From positions 45,447 through 109,446 of the forward strand of contig NZ_PGTX01000005.1 of the NCBI RefSeq assembly GCF_002797575.1: a DNA stretch of 64,000 nt, given 5' to 3'. The notes beneath the pieces are model-generated. The model was not told the origin of the DNA, made no database searches, and saw only the letters and a program-made list of their open reading frames with translations. Made by a program: the position numbers and the translations under genes. Of this stretch, positions 51,668 to 60,315 are shown piece by piece. The first letter of the stretch is position 1. Every line of letters starts with the position of its first letter. The DNA comes from Polynucleobacter brandtiae (GTDB lineage: Bacteria; Pseudomonadota; Gammaproteobacteria; Burkholderiales; Burkholderiaceae).

Positions 51668-53422
51668 TCATAGGTACTGAATGAGCTGAACCCAAAAACG
51701 ATAGGTTTGGTCTGGCGCTGAAGTAGGAGCCGCGCCACCCACCTTGTGCGCAAGATACGATCTCAACACTAAATTATTTTGAGATGTCCAGTTCAGACCC
51801 ACTCCAGCGCCACTGAGCGTCTGATGGTTATTAATCCCTGCGCCAGGCCAAGGATTTTTATTAAACATAATGGAGCCATTATCAAAAAATCCGATGAGCT
51901 GTAATTGCCCCGGCATGATTGAAAATGGATTGGGCACATTAGCACGGGCTTCAATATTGAGGAGATAACCCTGATCACCATATCCCTCCCCTTCAGGGTA
52001 AGCGCGTACACCATTTGCACCTCCCAAACCCATCTTTTCTGTACCATCCATATTTTTAGAAGCAAACTGTCCTCTAAACGCGCCATATAAAGACAGGGGT
52101 CCTGCAATATTTTGTAAGCGAGTGGTATTCAAATACAGCTTATTGAAAGTGCCATTAGTCTGGGCATACTGAGCATCATTAGTAATAGACTGTTGGTTTT
52201 GTAAAACAATATTGCCAACACTAAAGCTGGAATAGTAAGTATTAAAACCGCCACCTAGCAATTGATCTTTTGAGTCACCATTTATATTAAAAGAAGCGAC
52301 TTCAGCTTTTTTAGGGGTCATCGTATTAGTGGCGCGTACATTGTCATTTAGTTGCTTAAGATCAAAATTAAGCAACATGTTGAGATTGGCATCGCGTGAA
52401 CGAATAACGGGGTAACCTGTGTATACACTAGCAATATTGGCTCTGCCATAAGCAGAAAGGCTTTGGTACTGTTGCCCTAACTGATACTGCATACTGGTTA
52501 AAGCGATGCCAGGCTTAAATACATCCACCTGGCCTTGATAAGATGCACGGCCATAGTTCATCCCCACTGCCGAGGTCTGCGCCCTTAAGGTCACAATATC
52601 GCCATTGCCTGATGGATTATTAATATTGAGCGTGCCCCCAACCCGATTGACTCCGGTATAGGTGTTGCCAAAGTTATCGTAATCAACACTCCCACTGAGC
52701 AAGGCCGTTTTCTCAACTTCAACAACTAAATCTGAAGTGCCCGTAACTTGCCCTGGGCTCAGGTTTGATGAAACCAATACTCCCGGTAAATCTGATACTA
52801 GTAGAAGGCCACGCTCTAGGTCATTCGCCTTAATAGGCTCTCCACTCTTCACCTTACCCATTAACGCTGTCAGCATTGCCTTAGGAATAACACCATTACC
52901 CTTAAGCTCAACTTTGCTATATTTACCCTCCATCACCTCAAAGATAACCACGCCATCTGAGATGGCCTGTGGAGGTAAAAATACTTGGGCCACAAAATAT
53001 TGCTTCTCATGAAGATAGGCAACCATTTTTTGCGTGAGATTTTTAAGCTCTTCAAAACTCAACATGCTATTAGGTACAAAACCAGAGGCAGCAATAAGGT
53101 CAGCCGCAGCTATATTTTTGATACCCTTAATTTGAATACTTTTAATCTCAATTTTTCTGGCATTGCTTGGTACGTTAATTACCTCAGGCGCTTTTATTTC
53201 CACATCCAATTTAGGCGGCGCTTTAATCAGCGGAGGAATTTGCGTAATTTGCTGTATTTCCGTTCCAGCTGTTGGCAATTGCTGTGCAAAAGTCACTCGG
53301 GAGAAAAGCCCAATAACAGTAAATACCAACCCATAGCCTACTAATTTGGCAATAGCACTTACCCACCGTGAAGCATGGTGAGAATGACTTTGGGGTCGGG
53401 ATAAAACTAAAACGGGGCGCAC
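51668..53422 (-). CDS. Two-partner secretion pore protein (TpsB, FhaC/ShlB family)
   Basis: Outer-membrane 16-strand barrel that exports the TpsA protein, 584 aa. After a long signal sequence (cleavage near FAQ), the Pro-rich linker is followed by two POTRA domains (about 90-170 and 170-245; KIEIKSIQIKGIKNI, VVIFEVMEGKYSKVELKG) and the barrel. VRAYPEGEG near residue 475 is the lid-loop motif (VRGY type) of the family. The GTG start at 53422 has GGAGG three bases away from the optimal spacing. Upstream of tpsA in one operon. Confidence 0.92.
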   Translation of the reverse strand: MRPVLVLSRPQSHSHHASRWVSAIAKLVGYGLVFTVIGLFSRVTFAQQLPTAGTEIQQITQIPPLIKAPPKLDVEIKAPEVINVPSNARKIEIKSIQIKGIKNIAAADLIAASGFVPNSMLSFEELKNLTQKMVAYLHEKQYFVAQVFLPPQAISDGVVIFEVMEGKYSKVELKGNGVIPKAMLTALMGKVKSGEPIKANDLERGLLLVSDLPGVLVSSNLSPGQVTGTSDLVVEVEKTALLSGSVDYDNFGNTYTGVNRVGGTLNINNPSGNGDIVTLRAQTSAVGMNYGRASYQGQVDVFKPGIALTSMQYQLGQQYQSLSAYGRANIASVYTGYPVIRSRDANLNMLLNFDLKQLNDNVRATNTMTPKKAEVASFNINGDSKDQLLGGGFNTYYSSFSVGNIVLQNQQSITNDAQYAQTNGTFNKLYLNTTRLQNIAGPLSLYGAFRGQFASKNMDGTEKMGLGGANGVRAYPEGEGYGDQGYLLNIEARANVPNPFSIMPGQLQLIGFFDNGSIMFNKNPWPGAGINNHQTLSGAGVGLNWTSQNNLVLRSYLAHKVGGAAPTSAPDQTYRFWVQLIQYL

Positions 53423-53531
53423 TTTACCTCCAATTGGACATGAAGTTCAAGCTGTCACAAAGGTGACATTTATCCTCTTCAATGACAATATTTTACTATT
53501 TAACGTAATATATTGGAAGTCTTAGTACATA

Positions 53532-53556
53532 TAAGTAATTAATATAGGTAAGTAAT
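53532..53556. repeat. Direct repeats TAAGTAAT, 17 bases apart, upstream of tpsB
   Basis: TAAGTAAT occurs at 53532-53539 and 53549-53556 in the 224-bp gap between tpsB and the FimV-like gene. On the tpsB strand they contain TACTTAT and TACTTAC, which fit or nearly fit the NarL heptamer TACYYMT. Candidate regulator sites; AT-richness makes chance matches easy. Confidence 0.35.
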
Positions 53557-53617
53557 GACTTAATATGCATGTAATTTGCGTTATCTCAGAAGAAAAACGA
53601 ATATTACTGATGGCCAA

Positions 53618-53654
53618 AAGCCTGTTTTAAGGCTAAAAAGTGCTTTTTAGCCTT
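53618..53654. terminator. Hairpins after the FimV-like gene
   Basis: A 12-bp perfect inverted repeat (53629-53640 with 53643-53654) overlaps the FimV-like stop codon, and an AGCCT/AGGCT hairpin follows it on the minus strand with three T. On the plus strand the larger stem is followed by TTTCTTTT. Probable weak terminator. Confidence 0.45.
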
Positions 53655-55092
53655 TCTTTTGCAAAAGCTCCATAAGCATCACTTGGCACTCCAAAGTGAC
53701 AGCGGAGTCAACAGCGCCACTAAATTGCAAAATCTCCTCCAGCAATATTTGAGCTGAATCCAAATCATGAATCTTGATATAGGCCTTTGCTAGATTCAGC
53801 TTTAACCTCAAGAATTCAGCCGGGAGATTGACTACAACTGAATGGGATAGCTCCCGATCCCCTGCTGCAGGATCAAGACTGGCGCCAGAAAATACTGGGC
53901 CAACCCGCTGAACTGCTTCCCCTTGCTTACTGTCTGCTGTTGATGACTTTTCTAATTTTGCTGATTTAGAGTGCCGTCTGAATCTTTGAGTGAAGTACTT
54001 GATTTCAAAACGGCCGACATAGAGAACTAAAAATATTAACAGCACAAAAGATAAAAGACTGATGAGCGCGATAAAAATAGGCATCAATATTTCTGGGCTT
54101 ACGCCAATAAAATCAAACTGACTGCTTTGCTCACCGGTACTCTTTGGCCTCACTTTAGCGCCATCCAGCAAAATCTGAAGCGTTGCAATGTTTTTCTCTA
54201 ACTCCACTATGTGGGCTTTATTCTGAGCATACAGAAGCTCTTGTTCAACCAATTGCTCGGTATACAAGAGTTGCTTTGTATTGCTTATTGTTTGAGAAGC
54301 AATTTTCAGTCTATCTTGAGAGGGAGGGGGATTGCCCTGCTCTGTTGCCAGCGCTAAAGTTGGCTTTGCTTTTTTGGCATTCTGTGCGGCATGCCATTGT
54401 GTATTCGCCTCGACTGCAAATCGATCAGCCTCTGAAGGGTTGATGGACTTTAATAGTGCCAGGCTAGGCTTCTTTAATTCAACCCCAGCCTGTAGGTAGT
54501 TGATACTACCGCTAGCAAAAGCATCTGGATTCTCTTTAAATAGCGCCATCATTGCCTGATTAAGGCTGGCTCCCGCAAACTCAGGAGCCATTTTTGAGGC
54601 AATCTCTGACAGCGTCTCACCCGGTCCTACTAAAATATTTTGGGCATCCCCAATAAGCAAGGTGATGACTTTATGAATACTTCCAGACGACCAACTGAGT
54701 TTTACTAAAAAATCAATAAAAGGACCAGCAGATACAGGAATAGGTTCAACGGATTCAAGCAGTATCCGCAACTGCTGCTGAGGGTTGCGCAATACTTGTG
54801 ACTGTATATTGAATTCTAAGACTCTAGCTGATATACCCAAACGTTCGTATTCAGCTTTGTTAGAGGCAATCGATTTCAGAGAAGGTAAAGCGCCCGCTTC
54901 ATCAATCGAAACTTGAATGGGAATTTCAACTCTCAAGGGTTGACCTGGCTGAGAAAGAATCTGGGGTGAACCCAAAGTCATCGCCTGCGCTGTAAAACCG
55001 CTCCAGAGCCAAATGCAGCAAAGTAGTTTTACAAAGTCAAATCCAATGGATCGACTCAGCCTCTGAATGAATGAGCAATGAGCCTCGTACAT
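53647..55092 (-). CDS. Short FimV-like peptidoglycan-associated protein
   Basis: About 481 aa. A signal peptide (LLCCIWLWSGFTAQA) is followed by the FimV N-terminal domain (MTLGSPQILSQPGQPLRVEIPIQ), a LysM-like segment with VGPGETLSEIASKMAPE, a coiled coil (about 240-290), one transmembrane helix (about 325-350; ILMPIFIALISLLSFVLLIFLVLY) and a C-terminal TPR-like tail (NLAKAYIKIHDLDSAQILLEEIL). That is the FimV layout but about half its usual length, without the long acidic linker. FimV homologues organise polar type IV pili. The start is uncertain; ATG 55092 is used, GTG 55152 is upstream. Confidence 0.75.
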   Translation of the reverse strand: MYEAHCSFIQRLSRSIGFDFVKLLCCIWLWSGFTAQAMTLGSPQILSQPGQPLRVEIPIQVSIDEAGALPSLKSIASNKAEYERLGISARVLEFNIQSQVLRNPQQQLRILLESVEPIPVSAGPFIDFLVKLSWSSGSIHKVITLLIGDAQNILVGPGETLSEIASKMAPEFAGASLNQAMMALFKENPDAFASGSINYLQAGVELKKPSLALLKSINPSEADRFAVEANTQWHAAQNAKKAKPTLALATEQGNPPPSQDRLKIASQTISNTKQLLYTEQLVEQELLYAQNKAHIVELEKNIATLQILLDGAKVRPKSTGEQSSQFDFIGVSPEILMPIFIALISLLSFVLLIFLVLYVGRFEIKYFTQRFRRHSKSAKLEKSSTADSKQGEAVQRVGPVFSGASLDPAAGDRELSHSVVVNLPAEFLRLKLNLAKAYIKIHDLDSAQILLEEILQFSGAVDSAVTLECQVMLMELLQKKG

Positions 55093-55335
55093 GCCAATCG
55101 AGAGGCGCTGAATATGATGGGCCGATGGGTTTATTGTTACGAAGCACCGCACGAAAAGCCCCTTTATTTTGACCCTAATAATTAGGCTATGCCATGATAT
55201 TACCTAAAAATGTTATTTAATAGACTATTTTGATCAATTAAATTATTTATGAATAGCCTCAATATGAAACATTAGGTTGATAAAGTAAATTTGTTCAGGT
55301 AAAACAGTATTTTAAAAAACTAACAGGCAAGCATC

Positions 55336-55998
55336 GTGAAAATCAAAGTTTTCTTAGCGGATGATCATCAACTACTCATTGCTGGTTTCAAAGCCGTTCT
55401 ACAAGAAGAGCAGATTGAAGTTGTAGGCACGAGTAATACGCTGAAACAGCTCAGACAAAACTTTTTAGAGTCAAAAGCCGACGTCATGGTGCTCGATTTA
55501 CGGTTTAATGAAGATATAAATGGTCTAGATATGGCTGAAGAGCTCTTAAAGCACGACCCCAAATCCAAGATTATTATCTTGTCTCAATTTGACGATGAAT
55601 GGATTGTTGAGCGCGCATATCGCCTTGGAGTCCTCGCTTTTATCCGAAAAGATGAAATCAACGATTTAATTCATGCCATTAGTAAAGCAGCCAACGGGGA
55701 GGCTTACTACTCTTCAGAGATTGCCAAACAATTGGCCAAAGAAACCATTCACCCTTTGAACCCCAGAAGGCTTCTCAGCGCACAAGAGCTCAGCGCCTTT
55801 AAGCATCTTGCTGACGGCATGACAGCACAAGAAGTGGCTACAACAATGGATGTTTCATACAAGACCATCACTATCTATCAAAAAGTGATGAAAGAAAAAC
55901 TAGGTATTGAAACTTTGCCGGAGTTTACAAAACTGGCCATCAAATATGGCTTGGTTAACACTGAACTTATAAAGCGCGATAAGAAAATAATTAATTAG
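55336..55998 (+). CDS. LuxR/NarL-type response regulator
   Basis: A 220-aa response regulator. Receiver residues are D9/D10, phosphoacceptor D54 in VMVLDLRF, S83 in the switch position and K105 in FIRKDE. The LuxR-type HTH covers about residues 147-205 (LSAQELSAFKHLADGMTAQEVATTMDVSYKTITIYQKVMKEKLG). GTG start preceded by AGGCAA. It converges on the kinase gene with five bases between stops, so the pair is not in one operon. Probable regulator of the neighbouring surface genes, by position only. Confidence 0.92.
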   Translation: MKIKVFLADDHQLLIAGFKAVLQEEQIEVVGTSNTLKQLRQNFLESKADVMVLDLRFNEDINGLDMAEELLKHDPKSKIIILSQFDDEWIVERAYRLGVLAFIRKDEINDLIHAISKAANGEAYYSSEIAKQLAKETIHPLNPRRLLSAQELSAFKHLADGMTAQEVATTMDVSYKTITIYQKVMKEKLGIETLPEFTKLAIKYGLVNTELIKRDKKIIN

Positions 55999-56003
55999 GT
56001 TGG

Positions 56004-56939
56004 CTAATTCCGATCGATGATCATTTTTACCTCTGGCGCACGAAATGAAAAAGAAAGTACAGTACCCCCCTGAGGTGGCACCTCTATTTTGAGGTCCCCA
56101 CCCAGCTTTTTTACCCTTCGCCGCATATCAATTAGGCCGATACCATCTTTACTCATGCCACTTAGTGAACCAATGCCTTTGCCATTGTCACGGATCGTAA
56201 CGGCATAAATTTGCTTGTTCTCAGAAATATTGATGTATAGATGATCAGCTTCAGCGTGCTTGATCACATTAATAATTGCTTCCTGAAGAATTCTGAAAAG
56301 GCCAAGGGACACGTTCTTGGGTAAATTAGGATGCCTAGGTAAATTATGCTCAAGAGCAATAGACGGCTTGTCGAACACGCCTTTGTAATGCCCAATTAAC
56401 GACTCCAATGCAACCGTAAGGCCGATTGATTCCACGATTTCTGAGCGCGTATTGCAAATAATGTTTCTAACGTCTTGATAAGCACTATTGATGTAATCAA
56501 TTGCGTGATGAATATCTTCACTCGCTACAAGAAGGTCATTCTTTTTTAACGCGATGACTAATTTTTGTTTCGCAAGTATCAATTTCGGATTAAGGCTGTC
56601 GTGCAACTCAATAGAAATAATCTTGCGCTCTTCATCTAGCCGATCATTAGATAGTTCTAAAATTCGAGCCACCTCTTCTTTTATCTTAGCGTTATCTGAC
56701 ACCTCAAAAAAGATAAAGACGATAAAACAAAAAAGAACGAGTAAGACTATCGCTGAAAAATTGATTTCAAGTTGAATTAATACATCTTGAAAAATTACCA
56801 GAAGCGCCAATAAAGCAGCCCAAGTCCATAAAAAAGGTTTTACGGCCTCGTGCCCAGTGAAGTACGCATAGATCACACCCGTCAGCAGACATCCGCAAAG
56901 CGTGATTAAAAGCCAGCCATAGCCTGTTAAAAATAACAT
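56004..56939 (-). CDS. NarX-type sensor histidine kinase without sensory domain
   Basis: About 311 aa. Three to four hydrophobic helices (about 5-28, 38-55, 60-80) lead into a HisKA_3 dimerisation helix with the phosphorylated H113 in SIELHDSLNPKLILAKQKL, an N box in FRILQEAIINVIKHAEA and G boxes DNGKGIG and GIGLIDMRRR. There is no periplasmic loop or PAS domain, so sensing must come from the membrane or from a partner. The ATG at 56939 follows the preceding gene's stop by eight bases with AGG at 7 bases; that gene encodes a sensor-like protein. Confidence 0.9.
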   Translation of the reverse strand: MLFLTGYGWLLITLCGCLLTGVIYAYFTGHEAVKPFLWTWAALLALLVIFQDVLIQLEINFSAIVLLVLFCFIVFIFFEVSDNAKIKEEVARILELSNDRLDEERKIISIELHDSLNPKLILAKQKLVIALKKNDLLVASEDIHHAIDYINSAYQDVRNIICNTRSEIVESIGLTVALESLIGHYKGVFDKPSIALEHNLPRHPNLPKNVSLGLFRILQEAIINVIKHAEADHLYINISENKQIYAVTIRDNGKGIGSLSGMSKDGIGLIDMRRRVKKLGGDLKIEVPPQGGTVLSFSFRAPEVKMIIDRN

Positions 56940-56946
56940 TACCAAC

Positions 56947-57819
56947 CTATTTCTCTTCTAATGATCCGGACTTAGAGAGCTTAATGAGCTCTTCAATCCT
57001 GTCATTCGGAACAACCTTTGCATAATTTTGCAAAAAGACCTTCACTTCAGGAGAGTTCGCGCTCTTTCCAAACTTCGTAATGTCGATATTGATCCACATG
57101 AGACCCACTAAGCCGTAACGTTTATTAAAAAGAGGAATCACAGTAGATTTAAGTTTTTTACCTCCATCGCCAGTCAATAAAAAACTGGTAAAACTGCTTC
57201 CAGTGCGCTCGTATAAAGCATAGTTTTTAATAACCTCTAGGCCAAAGGGCGATATTGCAGTACCAATCTGAGTGGGCCCAGCCAATGAGTTCTCACTGAG
57301 TACTACAGAGCGTAATGGGTTGCGAACATCGTAGACTACGATTTCAGCATCAGTTCCATAAGTTGTTACAGCAATAGCATTGGCAATATCGATGTAGTTT
57401 TGAAAAATTCTCTCCTTCTCCTCGGTAATACTCTTGGGGTCTACGAAGGGAGAGCTCAGCATGAGGTCTTGGTAACATTTACTTTCCTTGCCCTCGAGTA
57501 ACGATGCAATATCGTTTGCTTGCCCAAGGTAGATTAAATCAGCAATGGCTTTAGGGCTGGGATGGAGAGTGAAGTAATCACAAGCGGCGATAAATTTATT
57601 CTTATCTAAGTACAACATACCTTTTTTATTGGATTCAATGGGGTAATAAGGAGGGTATGCAATCAGTGGCTTGCCCTCTAGGGGATCATCATTTCGATAA
57701 TTTAAACCACTAAGCGATAGCAAATATAAAGTAATTCCCACAACAAGCAGTGCCGGCAAAAGAATCGAAAAGGATTTTTTAAGAAGCTTTTTATCTAAAT
57801 TCATATGGGAAAAAGTCAT
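56947..57819 (-). CDS. Membrane-anchored YheO/PAS_6-like sensor protein
   Basis: A 290-aa protein with one N-terminal transmembrane helix (about 17-37) and a large soluble part. Residues 140-250 resemble the YheO-like PAS domain (PF08348): IANAIAVTTYGTDAEIVVYDVRNPLRSVVL, ISPFGLEVI and STVIPLFNKRYGLVGLMWINIDIT. Such domains are usually cytoplasmic and joined to an HTH; here the HTH is missing and a membrane anchor is added. Two Cys (80, 115) lie in the N-terminal soluble part. It heads a two-gene operon with the kinase. The domain call is from memory of the family pattern. Confidence 0.65.
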   Translation of the reverse strand: MTFSHMNLDKKLLKKSFSILLPALLVVGITLYLLSLSGLNYRNDDPLEGKPLIAYPPYYPIESNKKGMLYLDKNKFIAACDYFTLHPSPKAIADLIYLGQANDIASLLEGKESKCYQDLMLSSPFVDPKSITEEKERIFQNYIDIANAIAVTTYGTDAEIVVYDVRNPLRSVVLSENSLAGPTQIGTAISPFGLEVIKNYALYERTGSSFTSFLLTGDGGKKLKSTVIPLFNKRYGLVGLMWINIDITKFGKSANSPEVKVFLQNYAKVVPNDRIEELIKLSKSGSLEEK

Positions 57820-57991
57820 TAGAAGCCAATACCTTGCATTTTAGAAACTCAGGAGGAAAACAACTGTTATACGCCCTTTTGGCACTTTCACCTGATTTCA
57901 GAGGCCATTACTTACAAAGATAGCTATTACATGACTTAAACGCCTTATTAAATAATAGCGACTACCCTTACCAATCAAAATCATCGCAAGC

Positions 57992-59062
57992 TTACTTTGG
58001 TCGAGGTCGAACCAATCCAGCATCTGGCACTGATAAAGTTCCTGCTCTGATGTCATGAACAGCATGAGCTACCGCGCTTGCTACGTTTCTTACCTCCTCT
58101 TGCATGGCAGTATCAGCATCAAGCGCATCATGGCTTTGGGCATACGATTCGTAATAACCAATATATCTATCCAGACGAGAAAGAACACCAGCATCAATTA
58201 AGCCCATCCAGTCAAGCCAATCAGATAAGCCTCTGCGAACTCCTTCTATCCCGGCAACATCACCATGCACTACCAATCCATAGGCCCTACCAGCAAGATG
58301 CTTAGGGTAAGACCAGCCTGCTAGCTCTAGTGCTTTTGCTTTTTCAGCATTTTTACCTGATGTACTTGTCGGATCAGGATTACCCCCATCCGCACAAACT
58401 AAGCGATCTATCATTAACTTTAAAACACTTGGAGTTTGATACCAATAAACAGGCGTCATGATAATCACTGCATGTGCTGAGACCCATTTCTCATAAATTT
58501 CAGCCATCCAATCATTGGTTTGACGCTGACCATAATTGGGGTAACAACTACATGGCCAATGACATAAGGGCATTGCGGTAGATGCACAGGCTTTGCAGGG
58601 ATAGATATGCTTGTCATAATCCGAGGTGAGCAAGCTTAGATCAAGAATATCGACCTCGATATCACGTTCTTTCAATGTCTGAGCAGCGATCTGAATCAGT
58701 CGAAATGTTTTAGAGATTTCACCGGCACAGCTACCATCATTTCTGGCAGAGCCGCATATCAACAACACTCTAGATTGGGTGCTAGGGTCTTTTTGTTTTA
58801 GTTCTGCAGCTATCAGGCTAGCACGGGTAGCGCTCCACTCTTCTGATAGTTGATAGTCTGGATCAACAAACTCAGGGCCTGCATTTTTAGTAAAGGGGGC
58901 CTTATGACCATTAATATAGTTTTCCCATGCGATCTGCTCAATAGCGCTAATTTCATGTTTAACTGCTTGATAAGTTGGGTCAATAAAGGATCGATGAAAT
59001 TGCAGATGAAATTCATTTCGCCCTAATACCGGTGGAGATTGACCCTTGCGAGGTTTAGTCAT
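57992..59062 (-). CDS. Flavodoxin-like NAD(P)H oxidoreductase with Cys cluster
   Basis: A 356-aa protein. A 95-residue N-terminal extension (NEFHLQFHRSFIDPTYQAVKHEI) precedes an FMN-reductase/flavodoxin fold starting LLICGSARNDGSCAGEISKTF with the FMN loop, then YWYQTPSVLKLMIDRLVCADGG. A cluster C156-x2-C159-x7-C167-x3-C171-x-C173 (PCKACASTAMPLCHWPCSCYP) lies where iron-sulfur flavoproteins carry their 4Fe-4S ligands. An Fe-S centre is therefore likely but unproven. Upstream of it on the same strand are a small membrane protein and another FMN reductase. Confidence 0.75.
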   Translation of the reverse strand: MTKPRKGQSPPVLGRNEFHLQFHRSFIDPTYQAVKHEISAIEQIAWENYINGHKAPFTKNAGPEFVDPDYQLSEEWSATRASLIAAELKQKDPSTQSRVLLICGSARNDGSCAGEISKTFRLIQIAAQTLKERDIEVDILDLSLLTSDYDKHIYPCKACASTAMPLCHWPCSCYPNYGQRQTNDWMAEIYEKWVSAHAVIIMTPVYWYQTPSVLKLMIDRLVCADGGNPDPTSTSGKNAEKAKALELAGWSYPKHLAGRAYGLVVHGDVAGIEGVRRGLSDWLDWMGLIDAGVLSRLDRYIGYYESYAQSHDALDADTAMQEEVRNVASAVAHAVHDIRAGTLSVPDAGLVRPRPK

Positions 59063-59105
59063 ATATGCCTTTATTCGATGTAGTTAAAGAATTAACGATC
59101 AAAAA

Positions 59106-59540
59106 CTATGCTTCATGAGCAACTAATTTAGCGCCATCCCTAAAATTTAAGCCGAGTAAAGTAAGAATGATTAAATCTAAGCCATATTCCGTCGATTGCA
59201 TTGCGTCATAGGCTAAGTTAAAGGAATGGTTTCTAGCAAATTGATCTAAAAAGTAAGCCAGTGGCCAGAGCATTAAAGTACAAATGAGCAGTATGAATAG
59301 CATTCTTTTCTTTTTATCAGCAATGACGACCTCTACTCTCCCCCTACTTAAAAACAGCCCCAGTATTCCAGCAGAAACTAAAGTGATTAAAAAATAAGGC
59401 ATGCTTTCTAAGATCAATATCTTAGTCTGCAAGATATCTTCCTGTGAATAGAAAAATTGTGTCGCTAAAGAGGTCCCTAAAAAGAGGAGCACCATTAAGA
59501 ATGTAATGGTGCCTAGCATCGAATGTAAGACTGTTTTCAC
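59106..59540 (-). CDS. Four-helix membrane protein of unknown function
   Basis: A 144-aa hydrophobic protein with four likely helices (about 8-28, 46-66, 80-98, 118-134). It ends DGAKLVAHEA after LGLNFRDG. I do not recognise the family. It lies between two flavoprotein genes on the same strand, 44 bases before the Cys-cluster flavoprotein, so a redox-linked membrane role is possible. Confidence 0.6.
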   Translation of the reverse strand: MKTVLHSMLGTITFLMVLLFLGTSLATQFFYSQEDILQTKILILESMPYFLITLVSAGILGLFLSRGRVEVVIADKKKRMLFILLICTLMLWPLAYFLDQFARNHSFNLAYDAMQSTEYGLDLIILTLLGLNFRDGAKLVAHEA

Positions 59541-59619
59541 TGAATTGATTTTCGCTAGCCTGCAATACTGTTTGGTTTAGTCAAAATTGACGGGAGATAC
59601 TACATATCCAACCTTTCCT

Positions 59620-60177
59620 TCATTTTTTTGAATGTAACGCTATCCATTTCGTAAATTGACTCATCCAGTCCTGAAGGAAGGAACGACTGTCCTCTCCAAT
59701 ATCGCCATCTTCCGTAAAGAAATCATCACTCATCTTTAAAAATGCTTCCGGCTGCCCTAAGGTCGGCATATTCAAGTAGGCCAATATATTACGAAGGTGC
59801 TGCTGCGCCATTGAGGTGCCCATAGCGCCTAAGCTGATGCCAATAATTCCTGCAGGCTTTTTGCTCCATGAATTATGGCTGTACGGCCGAGATCCATGAT
59901 CTAGTGCATTTTTTAGCACTCCCGGTATGGAACGGTTGTATTCGGGAGTAATAAATAAAACTCCATCTGACTCTTCAATCGCGTGCTTCACCCTTTTCAC
60001 TGGGAGACTTTGATTGGCATCATCCTCTTCGTTATACAGCGGTAAATCACCGATGTTAACGAATTGAAATTGAAAATTTTGAGGAGCCAGCCTTGTTAGG
60101 CCATGAGCCAATCGCTTATTGAGAGAATCTTTACGTAAGCTACCCACAATCACACAAACTGTATATGTAGTCATCAA
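59620..60177 (-). CDS. NADPH-dependent FMN reductase (chromate/quinone reductase type)
   Basis: A 185-aa flavodoxin-fold reductase of the NADPH-dependent FMN reductase family. FMN-binding motifs are GSLRKDSLNKRLAHGL and FITPEYNRSIPGVLKNALDHGSRP, followed by KPAGIIGISLGAMGTSMAQQHLR. The family includes ChrR/YieF (quinone and chromate reduction). Divergent from the bacterioferritin-like gene, with which it shares a 138-bp promoter region. Second ATG at 60174 may be the real start. Confidence 0.88.
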   Translation of the reverse strand: MMTTYTVCVIVGSLRKDSLNKRLAHGLTRLAPQNFQFQFVNIGDLPLYNEEDDANQSLPVKRVKHAIEESDGVLFITPEYNRSIPGVLKNALDHGSRPYSHNSWSKKPAGIIGISLGAMGTSMAQQHLRNILAYLNMPTLGQPEAFLKMSDDFFTEDGDIGEDSRSFLQDWMSQFTKWIALHSKK

Positions 60178-60315
60178 AGCCTTTTTGAGTTACGCCTAGC
60201 TTTCACCCTACTCCGAATATGCGCTTAATTCAATCAATCAAAATAAATTGTTTTAATGACCATGACATAAATTAAGAGTAAGGTAAAAACATACCCAACA
60301 ATCAAGGAGAAATAG

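Noticed and set aside
60178..60315. Iron-responsive Fur box between the FMN reductase and ferritin-like genes
   Set aside because: The gap is AT-rich but I find no convincing 19-bp Fur palindrome by eye.
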